NCBI GenBank assembly: GCA_020629815.1
Contig: JAHDCN010000009.1
Location: forward strand, 1 to 26,418
DNA: 26,418 bases
DNA from: Verrucomicrobiota bacterium
GTDB taxonomy: Bacteria; Verrucomicrobiota; Verrucomicrobiia; Verrucomicrobiales; DEV007
Direction: 5' to 3'
Shown one piece after another: positions 17,147-25,131 of this stretch. The position numbers and the translations under genes are program-made. Under the pieces are notes generated by a model. It searched no databases and was not told where the DNA came from. It was given only the letters and a program-made list of their open reading frames with translations. Each line of letters opens with the position of its first letter. Position 1 is the stretch's first letter.

Positions 17147-18559
17147 ATGGCTTCCGCAACGAAAAGCGACTCTGCAGAGGAAAGAGTCAGGAATCGCTCG
17201 CTGAAATTGGCGGTAGTAACCGCTGCGGTTTCGAAGTGTGGGGGGATGATACTGCGGTTAGTATCGATTCCGATAGCCACTCGAGTGCTCGGCATGGAAA
17301 TGTTCGGGGTCTACACCACCCTGACGATTGCAGTGTGGTTGTTCGATACTCTGCACATCGGATTGGGGCCTGCGTTGGCCAGGATGATCTCCAGAGCGGT
17401 CGTGAAGGAAGATCGAGATAGGGAAATCAGTGTTTTTTCCACGGCCTTTATTGTTACCGCCACCCTTTCTACGATCGCTGCAATAGCCGCTGTGTTGGTG
17501 TTCTCCTTCATTCCGATCACTACGTTGTTCGGAGAGGAATACGCATCAGTAGCGCCTGAGATGAAGTCGGCGATCTGGATTGCTCTCGCCATTCTGTTTA
17601 TACAATCAGTGTGCTCCACTGCCGAAATGGCTCACGACGGGTATCAGGAGACGAGAGTGAATAATTCGACCGGAGCCATGGGGAGCGTTTTGGCAGCCAT
17701 TACGCTGGCGTCAGGAATCTGGTTCTTTCCCAGTATCGCCTTCCTCCTCATTGCCGTGAACGGGCCAATAGCACTCGCTAAGTTGGTCAACCTCATCGTC
17801 CTTATCAAAAGGCGCCCCTGGCTACTTCCGGCGAAAAAGTTTTTCCAGCGAAAGCTGGTGAAGCCGCTGTTGGGAGACGGAATCCGGTTTTCTGTCACCT
17901 ATTTGGTGAGCGCTCTGGTTGAATACAACCTGATGGTGCTGCTGATCGGGCGATTTGTCGGGCCAGCGGAAGTAGGGGTGTATCAGGTAATGATCCAGAT
18001 TCACTTTGGGCTTAATAGTATCGCTTACATGTATACAGGACCTCTGTGGCCTGCCGTCATGGATGCGAAGGGCAGGAACGACTGGTCGTGGATTCAGCGG
18101 ACGACGCGCAAGAGCCAAATGGGGATATTCGCCTTTGCCGTATTTTGTGTGACTTGTATGGTCGTATTAGGCCCGTGGCTTCTGACTCTATGGGTAGGCG
18201 AGCGATTTTATCAAGAGGTAGGACCGGCCTTTCAAATGAATCGCGAAGCCCTATTGGCGTTCGGTGCCTATTTCGCGGTTCATATGTCCCGTCACATAAA
18301 TCAAACGATCGCAGTCGGCCTCGATCTGATCAATTTCGTGTGCATCGTGCTTATCGTGGAGGCGCTACTGATGTTAGGCACAGCGATGTTCCTGCTTTCC
18401 AACGGAGGAACCGTAACTTCCCTGTTCACTTCGATGGCTGTTGTTATCGGTATCTGCTCAGCCTGGCTGTTTGCAGTGGCGGTAAGAAAAACCATCAGGC
18501 AGAAGTCTGCTGATATGGAGCTTCAAGATCAGCGCGCGGCTACGATTAAAGAGTTGTAA
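17147..18559 (+). CDS. Polysaccharide flippase, Wzx/MATE-like (MOP superfamily)
   Basis: This gene encodes 470 residues, a typical length. About 12-14 hydrophobic segments run through the protein. The N-terminus shows the family pattern LRLVSIPIATRVLGMEMFGVYTTL and WLFDTLHIGLGPALARMIS. A basic cytoplasmic loop (LIVLIKRRPWLLPAKKFFQRK) separates the two halves. Such proteins move undecaprenyl-linked oligosaccharides across the inner membrane for O-antigen, capsule or exopolysaccharide synthesis. The gene is alone: no glycosyltransferase, Wzy or Wzz gene is near, and it is the only large plus-strand gene between 560 and 25862. No clear ribosome binding site precedes the ATG at 17147; other in-frame starts before the first helix are not obvious. 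It is followed by a gene-free, relic-bearing region, which suggests rearrangement at this site. Confidence 0.88.
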   Translation: MASATKSDSAEERVRNRSLKLAVVTAAVSKCGGMILRLVSIPIATRVLGMEMFGVYTTLTIAVWLFDTLHIGLGPALARMISRAVVKEDRDREISVFSTAFIVTATLSTIAAIAAVLVFSFIPITTLFGEEYASVAPEMKSAIWIALAILFIQSVCSTAEMAHDGYQETRVNNSTGAMGSVLAAITLASGIWFFPSIAFLLIAVNGPIALAKLVNLIVLIKRRPWLLPAKKFFQRKLVKPLLGDGIRFSVTYLVSALVEYNLMVLLIGRFVGPAEVGVYQVMIQIHFGLNSIAYMYTGPLWPAVMDAKGRNDWSWIQRTTRKSQMGIFAFAVFCVTCMVVLGPWLLTLWVGERFYQEVGPAFQMNREALLAFGAYFAVHMSRHINQTIAVGLDLINFVCIVLIVEALLMLGTAMFLLSNGGTVTSLFTSMAVVIGICSAWLFAVAVRKTIRQKSADMELQDQRAATIKEL

Positions 18560-18597
18560 CAGGCTTCGGCGTTCATTTCCGAGAAAAGTTCGGCCAT

Positions 18598-18690
18598 GCC
18601 GAGCACGTTTGATCTTGTGCGAGCCGGTGTGGTTCAGGTCCTCGCGTTTGAGCACGAGCGTGAAGCCTGGCTCCTCGCTCAGCCGGGGAT
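18598..18690 (-). pseudogene. trpB: Relic of tryptophan synthase beta chain (trpB fragment)
   Basis: The minus strand encodes LKREDLNHTGSHKI in one frame. This is the strongly conserved active-site region of TrpB, whose lysine (here in SHKI) binds pyridoxal phosphate. Upstream in the same frame RLSEEPGFTLV resembles the preceding TrpB helix and strand. After AAGATCAA two bases are missing relative to the expected Asn-Asn codons; the next codons read Asn-Val-Leu-Gly in another frame, as in TrpB, and then the similarity stops. So about 30 codons of a roughly 400-codon gene remain, with a frameshift. The start and the rest of the gene are absent. The fragment abuts the flippase stop on the opposite strand. 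Confidence 0.8.
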
Positions 18691-18893
18691 GCGTAGCCTC
18701 CGCATTGTATCCTGCGCTGGCGCACCGCCCCTCCAATCTTTTTTTATGACTTCGTAGAGATATTGACTCTCGCTCTGCGCAAACTAAGAGTAAGAACCTG
18801 GAGAATCTTGAGAGCCGCCGTGAAAACAGAAGGGCAAAATAAATGATTATAGCGCTGCTAGGGGCCGATCAAGAATGGTTACTGCGATCGCAA

Positions 18894-18910
18894 GACACGT
18901 AGGACGTGTC
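18894..18910. repeat. Perfect 7-bp inverted repeat
   Basis: GACACGT-AGG-ACGTGTC is a perfect inverted repeat with a 3-base loop. No T-run follows on either strand, so it is not a plain terminator. Elements of this kind are often copies of dispersed intergenic palindromes, which cannot be judged from one window. Confidence 0.5.
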
Positions 18911-19033
18911 CACACTAAGGCAATTTCAGCATAGCTGACGAGTAGCCACTAGGATCTTGATGTCCAGAGTCCCAGAGGTGAAGTGGACTGTGGTAAAAAA
19001 TTAAAGGTGAAACACATAATCTTGTTCGCTTTC

Positions 19034-19094
19034 TAAGCAAAATAGATAGATTGCTTAATAAATTTAAAATAATTTATTATTATTGTTTTAAATT
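19034..19094. repeat. AT-rich cluster of overlapping inverted repeats
   Basis: TAAGCAA/TTGCTTA (19034-19057, 10-base loop), TAATAAATT/AATTTATTA (19056-19079, 6-base loop) and AATTTAAAA/TTTTAAATT (19061-19094, 16-base spacer) overlap in one stretch of almost pure A and T. It could act as a two-way terminator for the convergent flippase and pseudouridine synthase genes, though it is 470 bases from the former and about 125 from the latter. It could equally be a DNA-bending or protein-binding site. Confidence 0.45.
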
Positions 19095-19219
19095 AGTTTC
19101 AGTGCGCAAAGTGGGTGCTCTAAAATTGAGGGAGTCCAGTTAGCAGCTTCGTTTCACCTAGCAGAATTGACCATTTTCCGGGGTGCGGCTGTTATCCGGT
19201 TCGGGCGGGCTCGTCGAAA

Positions 19220-20149
19220 CTATTCCGGGGCAAAGGGCGCAAACTCTTCCGGAATAGCTGCTTCAAATTTCAGGAGCCTATCGTCATCAGGATGATTGAA
19301 CTGTAGCTCGCGGGCATGAAGCATGAGTCGCGGTAGCTTAGGCTTCTGACGCTTCACATTTGCATAAATAGGGTCAGCGAGAATTGGGCACTGAAGGGAT
19401 TCCTTCATATGCACTCGTATTTGATGGGTTCGTCCCGTTTCGATCTTGCATTTCACCCAGCTCCAGTTGCCTTTCGGATCGGACCTAAGAACCTCGAAAC
19501 GAGTGATGGCTTCTTTGCCTGCAGGTGGGGTGACATTAGCCATCTTTTGCCGGTTTACCGGGTGTCGCCCGATGTTGGTTTTGATGATCCCTGACTGCTC
19601 AGTTGGCGTTCCCGCTACTACTGCTACGTAAAATTTGTTGGTTCTTCGCGTCGAGAATTGTTCCACCAGTGATAGATAGGCCCGATCTGATTTTGCCGCG
19701 ACAATGCATCCGGATGTATCCTTATCAAGTCTGTGGACGATTCCGGGTCTATCCGGATCTGCGAGTTGGCTCAATTGGCCTTCACAGTGATGCAGGAGGG
19801 CGTTGACGAGTGTGCCGGAATCATTTCCCGAGCCTGGGTGAACAACCATTCCTGAGGGCTTATCAACCACGATAAGATCGGAGTCTTCAAACAAGATCGA
19901 AAGGGGAATGGACTCCGGTTGAGGTAGGCTGGAAACCTCTTCTTCCGGTTGAGTAAAACAGACGGACTCACCTTGCCGAAGTGAGTAGCGAGGCTTGGTG
20001 TTTGTGGTTCCGTCAATGAGGCAATGCCCCTCCTTGATAAACGTCTGGATTTTGCTGCGGGATAGGGGAACTCCCTTTTTCACGAGAAATTGATCCAGTC
20101 GAAGCTTGGCCTCGGCTTCTCCCACTTCGAACTCAAACTGTGTTTTCAA
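19220..20149 (-). CDS. rluD: Ribosomal large subunit pseudouridine synthase, RluD type
   Basis: This gene encodes 309 residues, close to the usual ~320, if translation starts at the TTG at 20149. No ATG is available before the S4 domain, whose pattern RLDQFLVKKGVPLSRSKIQ at 17-35 must be included. The synthase core has DLIVVDKPSGMVVHP at about 91-105 and the catalytic motif HRLDKDTSG with D142. KTGRTHQIRVH-like sequence (IETGRTHQIRVHM) follows. The family makes pseudouridine in helix 69 of 23S rRNA (RluD) or at related sites (RluC, YlyB). The exact target is inferred from family resemblance only, so the symbol is tentative. It begins 14 bases downstream of the SGNH hydrolase stop and may be cotranscribed. 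A GGGA about 11 bases before the TTG is a weak ribosome binding site. Confidence 0.92.
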   Translation of the reverse strand: MKTQFEFEVGEAEAKLRLDQFLVKKGVPLSRSKIQTFIKEGHCLIDGTTNTKPRYSLRQGESVCFTQPEEEVSSLPQPESIPLSILFEDSDLIVVDKPSGMVVHPGSGNDSGTLVNALLHHCEGQLSQLADPDRPGIVHRLDKDTSGCIVAAKSDRAYLSLVEQFSTRRTNKFYVAVVAGTPTEQSGIIKTNIGRHPVNRQKMANVTPPAGKEAITRFEVLRSDPKGNWSWVKCKIETGRTHQIRVHMKESLQCPILADPIYANVKRQKPKLPRLMLHARELQFNHPDDDRLLKFEAAIPEEFAPFAPE

Positions 20150-20163
20150 GCTGTTTCGAATCC

Positions 20164-21336
20164 CTAGTTGAGCTTGGGCGTATAAATCGGGAGATTGAAG
20201 TTGGGACGAAGATCATCAACCATCTTCCATTTCTTCAAATTCTGATAGGTATCGAAAGGGACTAAAGTGATCTCAGTAGTCTCGCCAATTTTTCGGCGTC
20301 CAGCAGTGGTCATCTTCCGCTGAAACATAATCCCGTGAGCCACTCGGATCCGGTCGAACTGGTAGTTACCCTTTTTGTCGTCGACGACTTCGTATTCGAA
20401 AAGCCCAAGCGCGTTGGAATACTCTACCTCATTCACATTTTGAACCTGAGACTTTTGCAGCAGTTTCAATACGAGGGTCACGGGTTCGTTAGTGCTGGGC
20501 TTGGCCGAGTCACCGATCACTCTGCCCGCTTCCATACCCCGGTTGCCGGCGGCAGATGACTGAAGAGGGAGTGCTCTCGCAAGAACCGGTGTAGCCTGGC
20601 CGGGTTTCATTTTCATGTAAGAGCTGAAGTGGGTGACCACCTGCCTAGCCCATGCTCGTGACTCATCGGGTCCATAGTGGATTCCGTCAGTTGCCGGATA
20701 CGGATCGATGTATTTCGTGAATTGCTGGCTTTCAAAAACGGTTCCTTTGTAATGGGTTACCACTTCGCGCATGATGTCGCGCAGATCATTTTGCAGTTCG
20801 GCAGGGTATTTGCTTTCGTGCGAGTGTGGCGGCAGGATCCAATAGGATTGGGCTCCGCTTTGTGAAATGGCAAAGCACATTTGGTCGATGAGCGATTTTA
20901 CCTCCTTGTAGTTCTGCGCCTGTTCCTTTCTCTTTGATCGGAGGGTTGCGTAGAGGTTGATGCCGGTCTGCACGACAACGATATCAGGCTTGTGGCGCTC
21001 CATTAGGTTTTCAATCTTGGGAACAGCTCTTATATATCCGAGGCGGCGTTCGCCATCCGGAAACTTTTCCCAGTAGCCGATAGAGGAGGGGATCGAATGA
21101 AATGCCTTCAGCCAGTAATAGGGGCTGGTACCGCCTGCTACTACGGTATAGACCTCAAGGTTTGAGCTTCTCAGTGCTGAGTCGAATGTTTTGCCGAATT
21201 CTCCAATGCTTTGCGAGTCGCCCAAATAAAGGACTCGTTTCTTCGCCGCCGATTGAGCAACGAGATCCGCAAATGGCAGGGCACAGCTAAAGGTGACCAG
21301 CAGGCAAAGCAGAATTGGGAGAGCAGACCTGATCAT
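20164..21336 (-). CDS. Exported SGNH/GDSL-type hydrolase with C-terminal extension
   Basis: This gene encodes 390 residues from the ATG at 21336, which starts a signal peptide (MIRSALPILLCLLVTFSCAL, cleavage near LVAQS). A start at 21402 would place 22 non-signal residues in front. SGNH blocks are visible: VLYLGDSQSIG with S41, AGG at 67-69, QTGIN at 123-127 and DGIHYG with D217 and H220. The order and spacing fit the SGNH/DUF459-like hydrolases, many of which act on acetyl or acyl groups of peptidoglycan or extracellular polysaccharide. About 160 residues after the catalytic domain form a separate part, beginning with Pro/Ser-rich sequence and ending in NFNLPIYTPKLN; I do not recognise it. 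The enzyme should work in the periplasm or at the cell surface. Confidence 0.87.
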   Translation of the reverse strand: MIRSALPILLCLLVTFSCALPFADLVAQSAAKKRVLYLGDSQSIGEFGKTFDSALRSSNLEVYTVVAGGTSPYYWLKAFHSIPSSIGYWEKFPDGERRLGYIRAVPKIENLMERHKPDIVVVQTGINLYATLRSKRKEQAQNYKEVKSLIDQMCFAISQSGAQSYWILPPHSHESKYPAELQNDLRDIMREVVTHYKGTVFESQQFTKYIDPYPATDGIHYGPDESRAWARQVVTHFSSYMKMKPGQATPVLARALPLQSSAAGNRGMEAGRVIGDSAKPSTNEPVTLVLKLLQKSQVQNVNEVEYSNALGLFEYEVVDDKKGNYQFDRIRVAHGIMFQRKMTTAGRRKIGETTEITLVPFDTYQNLKKWKMVDDLRPNFNLPIYTPKLN

Positions 21337-21414
21337 TGGTGGCAGAGGATACTGTAATCGAAGGAAGGTTTCAATACTCCAAACCGATTTCCTTATGATC
21401 AAAAATTGATTCGA

Positions 21415-22128
21415 TCAAAACTCGATGCCAGTGGCACAAAGTCGGGTGAAGTCTTCCCACTCCAGCTCGAGTCCTGGATCTTCGGCTTGAATGAAGCGCA
21501 TCGTTTCAGCTGCGATCGCCTGTCTGGCAGAAGAGAGGGTGCGACTTACTCTTGTCTGATCACAGCGCCACATTGCAGCCAGCACTGACTGGCTAATACC
21601 GTGCAAAAATGACAACTTGAGCATGAGCAAGGTATCCGGTGCCAGGCTGTCGAATGCTGACTTGATAGCGCGCCCCATCAAATCAGAAAGGTCAGAATCG
21701 AGGATTTGCTCCTCTTCGTGAACGTCACCCGAAGCAACTCGATCAAATCTATCGCCGGAGCGTTCGTCATCGTCCGAGTAGGTGGGGAGTTCTCCGCGGA
21801 ACTTGTCCCGACGTTTCAAATCCAACCATCGATTCCATGTAATACGAATCAACCAAGTAGATAAAGAGGATCGCCCGCCGAATTTTTCCAAGAGAGGACG
21901 TGTCTGGCCCTTTTTGCCGGCTCCAAAACACTCTGCAATGATGTCGGCGACCAAATCCTCCGCAGCACTCTTATCGACTCCACGTGACATTAGGACACGC
22001 TCCAGCATCGGCTGATAGTCTTGTTGAAACTTCAACACGGCTTCATCTTCCCCGGCCAGGGCTTTGTCGGCCAGGTCTAAATCTTCAGCGTGTTTGAGTG
22101 GCTTTGTTAGCGGCGAAGAGTCGCTCAT
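21415..22128 (-). CDS. ECF-like sigma-70 family RNA polymerase sigma factor
   Basis: This gene encodes 237 residues. Region 2 spans about 30-108, with the core-binding and -10 recognition helices in GVDKSAAEDLVADIIAECF and SLSTWLIRITWNRWLDLKRR. An acidic linker follows (TYSDDDERSGDRFDR; HEEEQILDSDLSDL, 116-150). Region 4 lies at about 150-205 with the helix-turn-helix HGISQSVLAAMWRCDQTRVSRT. A C-terminal tail of about 30 residues (EDPGLELEWEDFTRL) is not part of a usual ECF factor. No anti-sigma factor is adjacent; instead two TPR genes lie upstream on the same strand. GAACT-N5-AGTTC at 22143-22157, 15 bases before the ATG, could be an operator. The regulon cannot be inferred here. Confidence 0.9.
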   Translation of the reverse strand: MSDSSPLTKPLKHAEDLDLADKALAGEDEAVLKFQQDYQPMLERVLMSRGVDKSAAEDLVADIIAECFGAGKKGQTRPLLEKFGGRSSLSTWLIRITWNRWLDLKRRDKFRGELPTYSDDDERSGDRFDRVASGDVHEEEQILDSDLSDLMGRAIKSAFDSLAPDTLLMLKLSFLHGISQSVLAAMWRCDQTRVSRTLSSARQAIAAETMRFIQAEDPGLELEWEDFTRLCATGIEF

Positions 22129-22142
22129 AATTTAGCAAAACC

Positions 22143-22157
22143 GAACTATAACAGTTC
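22143..22157. promoter_or_regulatory. Short dyad upstream of the sigma factor gene
   Basis: GAACT-ATAAC-AGTTC is a 5-bp inverted repeat with a 5-base spacer, ending 15 bases before the sigma factor ATG (22128). Its position fits an operator or leader hairpin. It is short enough to occur by chance. Confidence 0.25.
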
Positions 22158-22248
22158 TTCGTATGCTAGCGAGAATAAATCTCTGGCTGAAAGGTGGTGC
22201 TTCCCTTACCCATCAAAGATGTCGGAAATGGGAGGCCAAGTAGGTTCT

Positions 22249-23013
22249 TTAAGCTACCAAATCCCGTAACTTGCCTGCTTTCTCATGGGGGACCCGGCGA
22301 AGGGTTTCGCTAGAATCATCTGCCGCACCCATAGCCAGCTGCGCTGCACCAAGATGAAGGAGCGCCTGCTGCACTTCAGGAGCTGAATCGTCTTGAGGAT
22401 GAAGCTTCTCCTGAATTCGCAGTTCGCGCTTAAATAAGCGAACTGCCCACCGTGGATGATGCAATTCAAGGTAAAGATTCCCGAGGTTCCGATAGAGGGT
22501 GGCCGCAGTATCGCTAAAGGCACCGTCGATCATCTCAAAGAGCAGCAGAGCCGTTTTATAGTGATATTCTGCACAGTCAAAGAAACCTTCCTGCTTGTAA
22601 AGTGCAGCCAAATTATTGTGGATGATCGCGTTTGCACGGTTCAAGCGATCTCCGTGAAGGTCAGCCAGTTCCGTGCACCGGCGATACAATTGAATCGCCT
22701 CCAGGTTTCGGCCCATAATCTCTAACAGATGGGCTCTTTGAGATTTGATTGTAATCTGGACGGTGTGAGGAATAGAAGCCTCTTGAGAGTCAGCAGTGAG
22801 GTCCGCATACACGAAGAGGTCGTCTGCTTTCGCAAAGAACCCTGCGGCCATCTCCTCTTTGGCTTCTTCGAAAACACCAAAAAGATCCTGAGAAGCTGCC
22901 CCGGTCTTTACGGGGCTGTGGTGTGCTGAGTTCTCGGATTGCGTGAGTGATGCCTCAGCACTCAATGGCTCGGAACAGGCCCGCGATTCTGTGGTCATTA
23001 AGAAGGTTACCAT
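22249..23013 (-). CDS. TPR-repeat protein next to sigma factor
   Basis: This gene encodes 254 residues from the ATG at 23013, preceded by a weak purine-rich GAAGAA; an ATG at 22998 is the alternative. The first 45 residues are polar and probably disordered. At least four TPR-like helix pairs follow at about 91-119, 129-162 (NAIIHNNLAALYKQEGFF; DCAEYHYKTALLLFE), 171-204 (ATLYRNLGNLYLELHHPRW; AVRLFKRELRIQEKL) and 213-240. The spacing is like that of kinesin-light-chain or NB-ARC-type TPRs. There is no signal peptide or catalytic domain, so it should be a cytoplasmic adaptor. It stands 120 bases upstream of the sigma factor and 101 bases downstream of a second TPR gene, all on one strand, so a regulatory partnership is possible but not shown. 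Confidence 0.85.
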   Translation of the reverse strand: MVTFLMTTESRACSEPLSAEASLTQSENSAHHSPVKTGAASQDLFGVFEEAKEEMAAGFFAKADDLFVYADLTADSQEASIPHTVQITIKSQRAHLLEIMGRNLEAIQLYRRCTELADLHGDRLNRANAIIHNNLAALYKQEGFFDCAEYHYKTALLLFEMIDGAFSDTAATLYRNLGNLYLELHHPRWAVRLFKRELRIQEKLHPQDDSAPEVQQALLHLGAAQLAMGAADDSSETLRRVPHEKAGKLRDLVA

Positions 23014-23114
23014 TTCTTCACTGCTATTCTATAAAATTTATAAAAATAATAACAAATTTAAAATACAGCAGCGCCAGCGGTTTAGCCCGAACTTGGCCTT
23101 TTTGTTGTGAGCTA

Positions 23115-23531
23115 TCAAAAGGTGAGCTTAGGGCTTTCAAGTGCTGAGAGTTTTTCGACAAGCTCATTACTTGCCTCGTTCATGCTAACCTTGCTGGAGT
23201 CTGCCAATCTCAAAGCTTCAGAGTAAAATTCCCGGGCCTCATCCAGGCGCCCCTGATTCTTCACGATATCACCCAGTTGTGTTTTGAGACGAACTCTTAT
23301 TGTGAGCGGGGTTGTAGACGAATCATTGGCATGCATGACAGCTTCCCGGTAAAGCCTTTCAGCTCGTGAAAGATCGCCTTGGCAGCTTCTGAGATCAGCC
23401 AAACGAACCAATGAGAGTATCAATTCATCCGCGTGCCCGGGGACATAGTGATGACTTTGCCTACGCCGGGCATCCAGCTCCTTGTTTGCCTTTTCGATCA
23501 AAGAGTCAACTTGGTCAGCCATAGAGTCCAT
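23115..23531 (-). CDS. Small TPR-repeat protein
   Basis: This gene encodes 138 residues from the ATG at 23531; a second ATG lies at 23522. Two TPR units are visible at about 37-70 (ELILSLVRLADLRSCQGDL; SRAERLYREAVMHAND) and 79-112 (RVRLKTQLGDIVKNQGRL; DEAREFYSEALRLAD). They closely resemble the repeat type in the next gene, so the two may have arisen from a common repeat protein. There is no signal peptide. The upstream ~110 bases are very AT-rich and probably carry the promoter of this gene and perhaps of the trio with the sigma factor. Confidence 0.82.
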   Translation of the reverse strand: MDSMADQVDSLIEKANKELDARRRQSHHYVPGHADELILSLVRLADLRSCQGDLSRAERLYREAVMHANDSSTTPLTIRVRLKTQLGDIVKNQGRLDEAREFYSEALRLADSSKVSMNEASNELVEKLSALESPKLTF

Positions 23532-23641
23532 AATTTCAAAATAGACAAAAAATTAGTCAAAACAATTAAAATTTTAACAAAAGTTAATTATTCTGGCAAT
23601 TTCCCCTCAGGAATTTTGCCTGAGATCGAGCAGACAAATGG

Positions 23642-25099
23642 CTAAGATTCCATTTCTTTCCTTTCACGGGAAAGACGTTCCAGCACCTCTTGCTGAGTCA
23701 TTCGGTCAGGTCTGGTGATAAGCGAAACCACAATTCCCAGAGCAATTGATACAAACAAAGAAGGGAGAACCGGGTTTCCCCAAAAGCTCAGCCAATTTTG
23801 GTCGGAATGAATGTTGGCTTGAATTAGAAATGCGCTTGATGTGAGAAATGCTCCTGTAATGGAAGCGATTGCGCCTGCTGCGTTGTAACGTGGCCAAATA
23901 CGACCTAAAACTCCTGCTACTGCGGTTCCCACGATAAAAAGCGAAATCATCGAAGTGATAAAGCTGATAATCGTATCGGCAAAAAGAGCAAAGCAAAGCG
24001 CCAGCAGTGAGGTAGCGGTCAGTGCTGTTCGGGAAATTAGAACAACCTTATCTGGATGGGGGAGTTTTCCGGTTACCATCTGATAAAGATCGCGAACAAT
24101 TGTAGTCACTCCTGCGATAGCATCGGAACTGGCGCTCGACATAGTTGCGGAAAGGCCTGAAAGCAGAATTAGCGCTCCCATTGCAGTCGGAAGGACACTT
24201 GTAGCCATCCACGGAAAGGCGTGGTCGCTGTCATTGAGTGCCGGATTCGCATGAAACGCTGCAATTCCGATAACGGTGGGGCAAATGGCAAATCCCAGAT
24301 AAAGGACTCCGGAGCTGAAAAATGCCCGTTGAACGTCTCTCACTGATTTTCCGGAGTAAATGCGCTGCCGAAAGGCAGGGGTCCCCAGGACACCCACTGC
24401 GATTCCAACTACGAGAGATAGGGATGGTAGAGCGAGGTTTGAGCCCTTCTCTTGCTGAATCGCCTGATTTACCTCCTGCAAACCTTGCCATCCACCAGTT
24501 GCTTGAAAAGCGAAAGCAGTGGTGAATGCGAACCCGATAAACAGGATCACAGCCTGAATGGTATCTGTCCAGATCACGGCCCGGTAGCCACCGATTACGG
24601 CATATATCCCGAATCCCAAAGCGACGATCGTTTTTGCGAGATAGGGACTAGTTCCTGTTACATAGGACAAATAGGCGGCTCCGCCCATAATATGAGCCCC
24701 CAGCCAACCTACACAGGTGAGGAAGGCAAACACGGCAATGACTCGGTTTACCAGTTTACTGCCGCCAACATAGGACTCGATCTCCTCTGCAATAGACACG
24801 AACTGATACTGCCGAACCGGAGCGAAAAGCTTTGCTAAAAGAAAAATTCCCAGGGCCCCACCAACGCAAAACAAACCTCCCATCCAGCCGTTCGTATAGG
24901 CCTTGCCGACAGCACCCATCGAGGAACCGGTGCCAACCATCGTGGCCACAGTCGTGCCAAGGGTTAGAAATAGAGGCACCGAGCGGCCGCCAAGCAGAAA
25001 ATCTTCACCGTCCTGCTTTCGGCGGGAGACCCAGCATCCAAAAGCAATAAGTCCGACTACATAGGCGAGAAAACAGGCCAGAAAATAAGTCGGATTCAT
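23642..25099 (-). CDS. Sodium:solute symporter (SSS family)
   Basis: This gene encodes 485 residues with about 13 membrane segments. The SSS signature GGYRAVIWTDTIQAVILFIG lies at about 170-189, and SGLSATMSSASSDA at 314-327 corresponds to the helix that holds the conserved sodium-coordinating serines. The N-terminus (EDFLLGGRSVPLFLTLGTTV) is typical of the family. It imports a small solute with sodium; sugars, sugar acids, amino acids or pantothenate are all possible and the sequence does not decide. AAAGGA at the right distance before the ATG at 25099 is a good ribosome binding site. The thioredoxin-fold gene ends 32 bases upstream, so the two may share a transcript. Confidence 0.94.
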   Translation of the reverse strand: MNPTYFLACFLAYVVGLIAFGCWVSRRKQDGEDFLLGGRSVPLFLTLGTTVATMVGTGSSMGAVGKAYTNGWMGGLFCVGGALGIFLLAKLFAPVRQYQFVSIAEEIESYVGGSKLVNRVIAVFAFLTCVGWLGAHIMGGAAYLSYVTGTSPYLAKTIVALGFGIYAVIGGYRAVIWTDTIQAVILFIGFAFTTAFAFQATGGWQGLQEVNQAIQQEKGSNLALPSLSLVVGIAVGVLGTPAFRQRIYSGKSVRDVQRAFFSSGVLYLGFAICPTVIGIAAFHANPALNDSDHAFPWMATSVLPTAMGALILLSGLSATMSSASSDAIAGVTTIVRDLYQMVTGKLPHPDKVVLISRTALTATSLLALCFALFADTIISFITSMISLFIVGTAVAGVLGRIWPRYNAAGAIASITGAFLTSSAFLIQANIHSDQNWLSFWGNPVLPSLFVSIALGIVVSLITRPDRMTQQEVLERLSRERKEMES

Positions 25100-25131
25100 T
25101 TTCTTCCTTTACCTACTCGCCACCCGTGGAA

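Larger units (their letters stand above)
18560..19219. other. 660-base intergenic region with relic and inverted repeats
   Basis: No intact gene is seen between the convergent flippase and pseudouridine synthase genes. The left part holds a trpB relic (18598-18690). ATGCG/CGCAT pair at 18689-18705. GACACGT and ACGTGTC face each other at 18894-18910. From about 19012 to 19100 the sequence is very AT-rich, with three overlapping inverted repeats. Short open frames such as one of 19 codons at 18843 carry no recognisable protein. The region looks like a former insertion or deletion site. Confidence 0.7.

Noticed and set aside
18884..18891. GCGATCGC octamer, also at 92-99 and 21512-21519
   Set aside because: Three copies are slightly more than expected, but two lie in coding sequence and the number is too small to claim a HIP1-like repeat.
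18843..18902. A 19-codon open frame (MIIALLGADQ...) in the gene-free gap
   Set aside because: It is very short, has no ribosome binding site and runs into the inverted repeat; chance explains it.
23606..23624. CTCAGG/CCTGAG hairpin just after the symporter stop
   Set aside because: The stem is only 6 bp and is followed by GGGAAATT, not a T-run. It may slow polymerase but is not a clear terminator.
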